From the NCBI GenBank assembly GCA_021825785.1, contig JAKAGP010000157.1, forward strand, positions 1 to 5,348: a DNA stretch of 5,348 nt, written 5' to 3'. Under the pieces are notes generated by a model. It saw only the letters and a program-made list of their open reading frames with translations, searched no databases and was not told where the DNA came from. Positions within the stretch are counted from its first letter, which is position 1. Each line of letters begins with the position of its first letter. Made by a program: the position numbers and the translations under genes. Source of the DNA: Nitrospirota bacterium. GTDB taxonomy: Bacteria > Nitrospirota > Thermodesulfovibrionia > Thermodesulfovibrionales > JdFR-88. Shown one piece after another: positions 1-4,023 of the stretch.

Positions 1-98
1 GGGCATACGGACTAAGAGATGAAGAATACCTTCGCCTAAAAGTCCTTACTTGCATGCTCAAGGAGATATAAATGACCCACACTCTTACGCGAAGACCC
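1..98 (+). mobile_element. right end of an ISL3-like insertion sequence (partial)
   Basis: The stretch holds the last codons of a transposase-like frame, a stop at 69-71, and then a segment (about 74-98, tgacccacactcttacgcga and on to gaagaccc) that looks like the terminal inverted repeat of ISL3-family elements, which commonly finish in an ACCCAC...CGAAGA-type sequence. The outer boundary is set at 98 because the bases from about 99 onward read in frame with the interrupted ATPase gene. The other end of the element lies outside the window, so the repeat pairing and the 8-bp duplication usual for this family cannot be checked here. The family assignment rests on recall of typical ISL3 ends and C-termini, not on a search. 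Confidence 0.45.
3..71 (+). CDS. C-terminal 22 residues of an ISL3-like transposase (partial)
   Basis: An open frame enters from the left edge and ends at a TAA at 69-71. It reads AYGLRDEEYLRLKVLTCMLK then EI. The aromatic-Gly-Leu-Arg-Asp segment followed by a Leu/Lys-rich tail resembles the extreme C-terminus of DDE transposases of the ISL3 (IS204/IS1001/IS1165) group. Catalytic residues would lie upstream of the window, so activity cannot be judged. The stop lies about 27 bases before the proposed element end, as expected for a transposase gene filling its element. It runs opposite to the neighbouring IS256-family transposase. The fragment is too short for a firm family call. Confidence 0.45.
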   Translation, partial: AYGLRDEEYLRLKVLTCMLKEI

Positions 99-126
99 GA
101 ATAGTTTTTTCGGGATTCCATCATGG
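99..126 (+). pseudogene. middle fragment of the interrupted ATPase-nuclease gene
   Basis: This short stretch lies between the ISL3-like end and the IS256-family element. From 101 it reads ata-gtt-ttt-tcg-gga-ttc-cat-cat-gg, that is IVFSGFHH and the first two bases of a Gly codon. Joined to 1554 onward with one copy of the target duplication removed, the frame continues as IVFSGFHHGAGETTIAELL, which is what is expected just before the Walker B strand in AAA ATPases of the OLD-like group. It therefore seems to be a remnant of the coding sequence continued at 1545-2412. The left boundary depends on where the ISL3-like element ends and may be off by several bases. Confidence 0.6.
118..126 (+). 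repeat. target-site duplication, left copy
   Basis: The sequence ccatcatgg here is repeated exactly at 1545-1553; the identity runs to 10 bases (ccatcatggg, 118-127 and 1545-1554). IS256-family elements usually duplicate 8 or 9 bp of target. A 9-bp duplication leaves element ends that both begin with GA and align as inverted repeats. The repeat is nearly palindromic, so it also looks like part of the inverted repeats at first sight. Confidence 0.75.
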
Positions 127-159
127 GAAGTTGTCCCTTCCTTTCGTTGAACTAGGAAG
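127..159 (+). repeat. IS256-family terminal inverted repeat, left
   Basis: This end starts gaagttgtccctt and pairs with the reverse complement of 1512-1544, which starts gagcatgtccctt. The shared blocks are TGTCCCTT near the tip and GTTGAA-TAGGAAG further in (24 of 33 matches, no gaps). This is the transposase-distal end, lying after the transposase stop. Confidence 0.7.
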
Positions 160-177
160 GACCCTGGCTGCATGATT

Positions 178-1458
178 TTAAGCAGCGGCCTCCTTTCCGT
201 CAAGGGATTTCTGCTGTAAGACAGCAGCAAGTTTGGGCAGTTCTTTATAGCCCTTCACGCGCCTGAACTTTTTCTCGGCTCTTAAGAGAGCGGCCACAGC
301 CCACCTCTGGGCCATGTCATCGCCCCTCCAGCGTTTAACTCTGCCGGTGGTGGTTCGCACTCCCGAGAAACAAGACTCCAGCGGGTTTGTCGTTGCGAGG
401 GTTTTTCTCAGAAGTCCCGTAATGCCAAGCCTGTGGACAGTTAAGGTTTCCTCAAGACCTTCTTTCAGCGAGGCCGCGGCATCAGGGTTAATCTTCTCAA
501 GATACCGCACCGTAAGGTCCAGGGATTTCCTGGACTCGTCGTAATCCGACATTTTGTAAGCCGCGCTGATACGAGCATCCACAGCATTCTGGTGCTTCTC
601 CGGGAGATGCTTAAGCACGTTCCGCCTCTTATGGGCCTGGCAGCGTTGCACGAGGGTCTCCGCGCCAAACATTCTGGTGACGGCCGACCTCAGGGCTTTT
701 GCCCCATCGAGCACAAAGAGATAATCTTTCCCAGTGTCCAGCCCGCGCCTGGCCAAGTCCTCAAGCAGGCTTTTGCACACTTCGGTGTTTTCAGTGGCGC
801 CCTGGTGAAGCCCAAGGACATGTTTTCTACCGTCCCTGTCCAGGCCCATTGCCACAACAAGCAGGTGGCCCTTGAAATCTATGCCGTCGATGAATATGGC
901 GACGAGATCAAGCCCAGAGAGGTCCCTTTCCAAAAACCCTCTCATCTGCTCTGCCGTGGCCTTTACGAAATGCCTGCTTACGCTGGATTTCTTTATGCCA
1001 TAGCCCTTAATGAAACCGGAAACAGCCTCTTCGTAATTGCGGCTTGATATGCCAAGGACCATGTTCTTAAGTACAGATTCCTTCATGCCCTTAGGGTCGC
1101 GGAACGCCTCATAGGTAGCAAGGGGAATCTCCTTGTTGTTCTTGCCTCTTAAACGGGGCCGGTCTATGATTACCTCTTGCTTGTCGTAATACACCGGCCG
1201 GAGATCGCTGCCCCACCAGTTGGCCGCCCTGAGAGGATTTTTTGCGTTCTTGGGGCCGGCTATCCGCACACATTCCGAATCCATCGCAGCCAACATGAGC
1301 AATATCCCCGTTTCCTGCGCCATCTCTCTTATAAGCTGAGGCAGGCTCCCAATAGCCTCTGCCACACGAAGGGGAAGCTCCAGCAGAACCCCTCCTTCGC
1401 TTATCTCCCTGATTTTCCCGTTTACTTTTCGATGCATCTTCCGGTATCTTTTCTCCAT
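178..1458 (-). CDS. IS256-family (Mutator-type) DDE transposase
   Basis: This 426-residue protein is full length for the family and catalyses cut-and-copy movement of the element that encodes it. The visible signature residues are all in place: first catalytic Asp at D191 (FIDGIDF), second Asp at D251 (VLDGAK), the family C-x2-H motif at C273/H276 (QRCQAHKRRNV) and catalytic Glu at E361 (TTNPLES), followed by the usual VKRWRGDD and RVKGYKELPKL C-terminal segments. The N-terminal part (about 1-165) would carry DNA-binding helices. The ATG at 1456-1458 is preceded by AAAGGAGGT (1466-1474) with a 7-base gap, an excellent ribosome-binding site, so the start is secure. No frameshift or missing residue is seen. 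The gene lies antisense to the ATPase gene it interrupts. A likely promoter lies in the adjacent element end. Confidence 0.93.
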   Translation of the reverse strand: MEKRYRKMHRKVNGKIREISEGGVLLELPLRVAEAIGSLPQLIREMAQETGILLMLAAMDSECVRIAGPKNAKNPLRAANWWGSDLRPVYYDKQEVIIDRPRLRGKNNKEIPLATYEAFRDPKGMKESVLKNMVLGISSRNYEEAVSGFIKGYGIKKSSVSRHFVKATAEQMRGFLERDLSGLDLVAIFIDGIDFKGHLLVVAMGLDRDGRKHVLGLHQGATENTEVCKSLLEDLARRGLDTGKDYLFVLDGAKALRSAVTRMFGAETLVQRCQAHKRRNVLKHLPEKHQNAVDARISAAYKMSDYDESRKSLDLTVRYLEKINPDAAASLKEGLEETLTVHRLGITGLLRKTLATTNPLESCFSGVRTTTGRVKRWRGDDMAQRWAVAALLRAEKKFRRVKGYKELPKLAAVLQQKSLDGKEAAA

Positions 1459-1459
1459 A

Positions 1460-1515
1460 GAAGCGACCTCCTTTAGTGTTTTGATTGGGTAATCAATTCT
1501 AATCGGGGTCGCTTC
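1460..1515 (-). promoter_or_regulatory. inverted repeat that could hide the transposase ribosome-binding site in readthrough RNA
   Basis: gaagcgacc (1460-1468) and ggtcgcttc (1507-1515) are exact 9-base inverted repeats separated by 38 bases. One arm covers the end of the Shine-Dalgarno sequence and the spacer to the ATG. The other lies upstream of the predicted transcript start, between the -35 and -10 boxes. Only RNA that starts outside the element would contain both arms. A smaller 6-bp hairpin (ttgatt 1481-1486, aatcaa 1491-1496, 4-base loop) is nested between them. IS10 and IS50 are known to use such structures to block translation from outside transcripts; that this element does so is inference. 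Confidence 0.4.
1466..1474 (-). promoter_or_regulatory. strong ribosome-binding site of the transposase
   Basis: Read on the minus strand this is AAAGGAGGT, a near-perfect match to the 16S rRNA anti-Shine-Dalgarno sequence, 7 bases before the ATG at 1456-1458. It fixes the start. Its last three bases (1466-1468) fall inside one arm of the 9-bp inverted repeat described for 1460-1515. Confidence 0.8.
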
Positions 1516-1524
1516 CTACTTCAA
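1496..1524 (-). promoter_or_regulatory. predicted sigma70-type promoter of the transposase
   Basis: On the minus strand TTGAAG (1519-1524) and TAGAAT (1496-1501) are separated by exactly 17 bases and match the consensus at 4 of 6 and 5 of 6 positions. Transcription would start near 1489, about 30 bases before the transposase ATG and just upstream of its ribosome-binding site. The -35 box lies inside the terminal inverted repeat, a common arrangement that lets the transposase compete with transcription. Confidence 0.55.
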
Positions 1525-1544
1525 CAACTCAAAGGGACATGCTC
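1512..1544 (-). repeat. IS256-family terminal inverted repeat, right
   Basis: This is the transposase-proximal end of the element. Its reverse complement begins gagcatgtccctt and matches the left end at 24 of 33 positions. It contains the -35 box of the predicted transposase promoter. Confidence 0.7.
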
Positions 1545-1553
1545 CCATCATGG
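1545..1553 (+). repeat. target-site duplication, right copy
   Basis: ccatcatgg here matches the left copy at 118-126 exactly, with one further matching base (g1554 and g127). It reads in frame as the His-His-Gly codons just before AGE in the interrupted ATPase gene. Confidence 0.75.
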
Positions 1554-2412
1554 GGCCGGAGAAACAACGATTGCAGAATTGTTGCAAGCGGATTTAAAAC
1601 CTAATAGCATCGTCTTAATCGATGAGATTGAGACATCTTTACATCCGAGGGCACAAAGAAGGCTGATAAGAGATTTGGCGGAGAAATGTCGCCAACTCGA
1701 CCTTCAAATTATATTGACGACACATTCCCCTTATGTGCTTGAAGAATTGCCTTTAGCGGGGAGGCTATATATCATGGATGAAGAAGAAGAAAAACGTATA
1801 ATTCGCGGAGTCAGCCCCGAATTTGCAATGACTAAGATGGATGATGAAATTCACCCGGAATGCGAGGTATATGTCGAAGACGAGAGAGCGGGGATTCTTT
1901 TGAAAGAGATGCTTTGCAAATACAATAGAGAGGCCGTGATTAGATGTGAATTTGTTCCTTATGGTGCGGCCTCTGTTGGTATAGCCTTGGGGCAAATGGC
2001 TCATAAGAAAAAATTTCCACGTCCATCCTGCGTGTTTTTGGATGGAGATCAAGAAGCACATGCTGGTTGCAATCTTTTACCTGGTGGGGATGCCCCTGAA
2101 ATAGTTGTGTTTAACGGGCTGTCGGCAAACGAATGGAAAGGGGTTTCGGAACGTATCGGGAGAAGCCATACTGAGGTAGTAGACTCTTGTAAAAGAGCAA
2201 TGGCATATATGAACCATAAAGAATGGATAAAACACGCTTCTGAAAAATTAACTATCGGGTCAGATAGTCTGTGGGAAGCTCTTTGTTTTTGTTGGGTGAA
2301 TTACGGTCTGCCGGAAGATGAAGCAAGACAAACAATTATAGCGATTGAAAATTGCCTAGCTGGCCCTATTTCTGTTTCTGCCACCGTGCCTTTGCAGCGA
2401 TCTTTCCTATAG
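1545..2412 (+). pseudogene. 3' part of an OLD-like AAA ATPase with TOPRIM nuclease domain, cut by an insertion sequence
   Basis: The frame has no start at its 5' end and continues from 99-126 across the insertion element. The ATPase part shows the GAGE signature (1552-1563), Walker B VLIDEIETSLHPRAQ (about 1612-1656) and the H-loop TTHSP. A TOPRIM domain follows: the acidic VYVEDERAG, a GAAS turn, then the DGD metal-binding pair in VFLDGDQEA (about 2041-2049). ABC-type ATPase fused to TOPRIM is the layout of OLD-family nucleases, including GajA of Gabija and other phage-defence proteins. The N-terminal Walker A half is not in the window. A TTG at 1579 could give a 277-residue product, but it would lack Walker A and the signature, so function is unlikely. 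The gene is clearly more AT-rich than 2743-5348, which suggests acquisition by transfer. The last 16 codons overlap an opposing gene, so the C-terminus may not be original. Confidence 0.75.
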
Positions 2413-2611
2413 CCTTGCGTCTTTCAGGCGAGAGCTTAGCGGCTCTCGCCTTGCCGCCCTTTAAGCCCCCTAACCGCCCTAAAGCAACGGCGGCGGGATT
2501 CTTTTCGGGCTTAGGGCTTTCGGGCTGCTCGGGCTCGGCTGTAGCCTGGTCAACAAAGAATTTGGCAAATTGATTTACATCTGCGGGTGTTTTCTTACGT
2601 TTCTTTTCCAT
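2366..2611 (-). CDS. small basic KGG / histone H1-like protein
   Basis: This is an 81-residue protein. The N-terminal half is charged (MEKKRKKTPADVNQFAKFFV, then a Pro/Glu-rich linker). The C-terminal half is strongly basic and Ala/Gly/Lys-rich: AAVALGRLGGLKGGKARAA, then LSPERRKAIGKIAAKARW. Small proteins of this form are frequent in environmental bacteria and are often annotated as histone H1-like or hypothetical; binding to nucleic acid is a guess from composition. The ATG at 2609-2611 has no clear Shine-Dalgarno sequence. The product looks complete, ending in the usual KARW plus a short basic tail. It converges on the ATPase pseudogene and overlaps its end by 47 bases. It is separated by 131 bases from the GTPase gene upstream and may be transcribed on its own or by readthrough. 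Confidence 0.7.
   Translation of the reverse strand: MEKKRKKTPADVNQFAKFFVDQATAEPEQPESPKPEKNPAAVALGRLGGLKGGKARAAKLSPERRKAIGKIAAKARWQKQK
2426..2451. other. 9-bp perfect hairpin inside the KGG gene, just past the ATPase stop
   Basis: aggcgagag (2426-2434) and ctctcgcct (2443-2451) are exact inverted repeats with an 8-base loop, beginning 14 bases after the ATPase stop at 2410-2412. A terminator role for the plus strand is possible by position, but no T-run follows (ttgccgccc). The same bases encode the conserved Arg-Ala-Ala-Lys-Leu-Ser-Pro-Glu part of the KGG protein, so the pairing may be a by-product of codon choice. Confidence 0.3.
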
Positions 2612-2742
2612 GCTTTTATTCTAGCATGAACGCTCAAGCATAAGAAAGATAAGACAATTTCAAACTGACCCACTACCTGGAATTTTGATAGCGTCTTATT
2701 AGTTTCGCGAATGCAAGTCGGGTTAGAAGGCAGAGGATTCTT
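2612..2742. other. gene-free gap, possible insertion-sequence scar
   Basis: The 131 bases between the KGG gene and the GTPase gene contain no open frame of note and no convincing terminator; the only pairing near the GTPase stop is a weak agaag/cttct (2725-2729 with 2740-2744). The part near 2652-2690 (caatttcaaactgacccact and on) resembles the ends of IS21-type elements, which often carry CTGACCCACT-like repeats. No second end or transposase is seen, so this is only a suggestion. The AT-rich composition differs from the operon to the right. Confidence 0.3.
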
Positions 2743-4023
2743 CTAGCGGCTGAAGAGGCGGAAGCGGCCCTTTTTACTTTTCTCCGGCTGCTCGCAGAGC
2801 TGTTTCAGGCGGGCAAGCGACTCCTCCTGGAGCCGTTTGATCTCCAGGGCGAGCATCAAAAACTCTTCCTGGGCCTTCGCCTGTTTTTTGTCCCGCTCCC
2901 TTTCGGCCTGCGTATCGGAATTGCTTGTGAGCAGATTTGAAACCGCCTGAGGAAGCCCCGAGATCTGCTCCTTCATTTCCGCCAGGCGTCTGCCCACCTC
3001 CTGGCCCGGCCGGGCGGCGGCGGTCTGGACCTCTGTCCGGATAAAGGAAAGGTCAACGGGCTGGCCTGCGGACTTTTCGAGTGTAGTTTTCAGCTCGGGG
3101 CCGAGCGCCTCCAGTTTTGAGGCGAGGCCGGCAATGGCCTTCTGAATATCTTCAAGACAGGACAGAATGCCATCGGCCGCGTCCGGCTTCCTGACGTCAT
3201 AAGCGGGGGCGTCTCCGTTGCCCGGGCGGATTTTATCCGGGGATATAATTGGTCTGTCCGCTTTTATTTCCGCGCCCGCCTGACTTTCAGTGGAAGTTGC
3301 TGCGATGGGGGCTGCCGGCGCGGCCATATTCTGTCCGGGCCCGAAACGCTCTATCATGTCCTCCATGGCATAGACCGGCTCAACGGCCTTTGCGGCGCTT
3401 GACTTTGCCGCGCCTGCGGGCATCGCCGCCGGGAGTTTCTGTTTTTCGACAAGGTCCCTCATGAGGATTTTTATTATCCCCTTGAAGGTTTCATCCACGC
3501 CCTCGCCGTTTACGGCCGCGGCAAGGAAGACCGGATAATTTTTGAGGTTTAAATCCGCGTCAAGCTCCCCGGCGGTCATGATGTTGCTTAAATCCCGCTT
3601 GTTGTACTGGAGGACGACGGGTATGCTGCCGGGGTCGATCCCGTTTGCCTTGAGGTTTTCGATCATGCTCTCAAGGCTCTGCGTGTTGTACTGCCGCATC
3701 TCCTGCTGGGAGTCCGCCACGAACACGACGGCGTCCGCGCCCCTGAGGACCAGCCTCCTGGTGGAATTGTAGCGTATCTGGCCGGGGACGGTATAGAGCT
3801 GGAACCTCACATTGAAATCGTTTATCTTCCCCAGGTCCACCGGAAGGAAGTCGAAGAAAAGGGTCCTGTCGGTTTCCGTCGCCAGGGAGAGCAGTTTTCC
3901 TCTTTTTTCGGGGTGGATCGTGCGATGCAGGTACTGGATGTTGGTGGTCTTGCCGCTCAAACCGGGCCCGTAGTAGACGACCTTGAGGGTCAGCTCCTTC
4001 GAGGCGTAGTTAAACAGAGACAT
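2743..4023 (-). CDS. MglA-type Ras-like GTPase with long coiled-coil C-terminal extension
   Basis: Residues 1-195 are a clear MglA-family small GTPase: P-loop GPGLSGKTT (19-27), switch segment ATETDRTLFFDFLP (48-61), TVPG in place of the usual Asp-x2-Gly (78-81), FVADSQ (101-106) and the guanine-specificity motif NKRD (141-144). In Myxococcus MglA sets cell polarity and motility and is switched off by its partner MglB; no MglB is in the window. MglA itself is about 195 residues, so residues 196-426 are extra: an Ala/Pro-rich linker (about 196-280), helical stretches with coiled-coil character (about 283-410, with heptad-like Glu/Lys/Leu segments near 372-408), and a basic end KSKKGRFRLFSR. 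The tail may anchor the protein to a partner, a pole or the membrane; this is inference. The ATG at 4021-4023 overlaps the end of the upstream diguanylate cyclase gene by 14 bases and has no strong ribosome-binding site, which suggests translational coupling. Confidence 0.9.
   Translation of the reverse strand: MSLFNYASKELTLKVVYYGPGLSGKTTNIQYLHRTIHPEKRGKLLSLATETDRTLFFDFLPVDLGKINDFNVRFQLYTVPGQIRYNSTRRLVLRGADAVVFVADSQQEMRQYNTQSLESMIENLKANGIDPGSIPVVLQYNKRDLSNIMTAGELDADLNLKNYPVFLAAAVNGEGVDETFKGIIKILMRDLVEKQKLPAAMPAGAAKSSAAKAVEPVYAMEDMIERFGPGQNMAAPAAPIAATSTESQAGAEIKADRPIISPDKIRPGNGDAPAYDVRKPDAADGILSCLEDIQKAIAGLASKLEALGPELKTTLEKSAGQPVDLSFIRTEVQTAAARPGQEVGRRLAEMKEQISGLPQAVSNLLTSNSDTQAERERDKKQAKAQEEFLMLALEIKRLQEESLARLKQLCEQPEKSKKGRFRLFSR

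Larger units (their letters stand above)
127..1544 (-). mobile_element. complete IS256-family insertion sequence
   Basis: The element is about 1418 bp, a normal size for the IS256 (Mutator-like) family. It carries one transposase gene that nearly fills it, has imperfect terminal inverted repeats (127-159 with 1512-1544, 24 of 33 positions matching) and is bracketed by a 9-10 bp direct repeat. Transposase, promoter and ends all look undamaged, so it may still be mobile. It sits inside an AAA ATPase/TOPRIM gene, whose frame is restored when the element and one duplication copy are removed. The intact repeat on both sides argues that this insertion is fairly recent and that the flanks have not been rearranged since. 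The strand given is that of the transposase. Confidence 0.8.

Noticed and set aside
96..114. Hairpin cccgaa/ttcggg with a T-run, like a terminator
   Set aside because: The T-run lies in the loop and first arm, not after the stem. The bases from about 99 read as ATPase coding sequence, so the pairing across the proposed element junction is probably chance.
118..127. ccatcatggg as the outermost part of the IS256-family inverted repeats
   Set aside because: It aligns as an inverted repeat only because it is nearly palindromic; it is an exact 10-base direct repeat. It also codes in frame on both sides, so it is better explained as target duplication.
592..1047. 151-residue open frame on the plus strand inside the insertion sequence
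   Set aside because: It is antisense to the conserved catalytic core of the transposase and shows no recognisable motif.
1579..2412. Intact 277-residue gene starting at TTG 1579
   Set aside because: There is no ribosome-binding site, the product would start in the middle of an ATPase domain without Walker A, and the frame continues upstream into the insertion junction.
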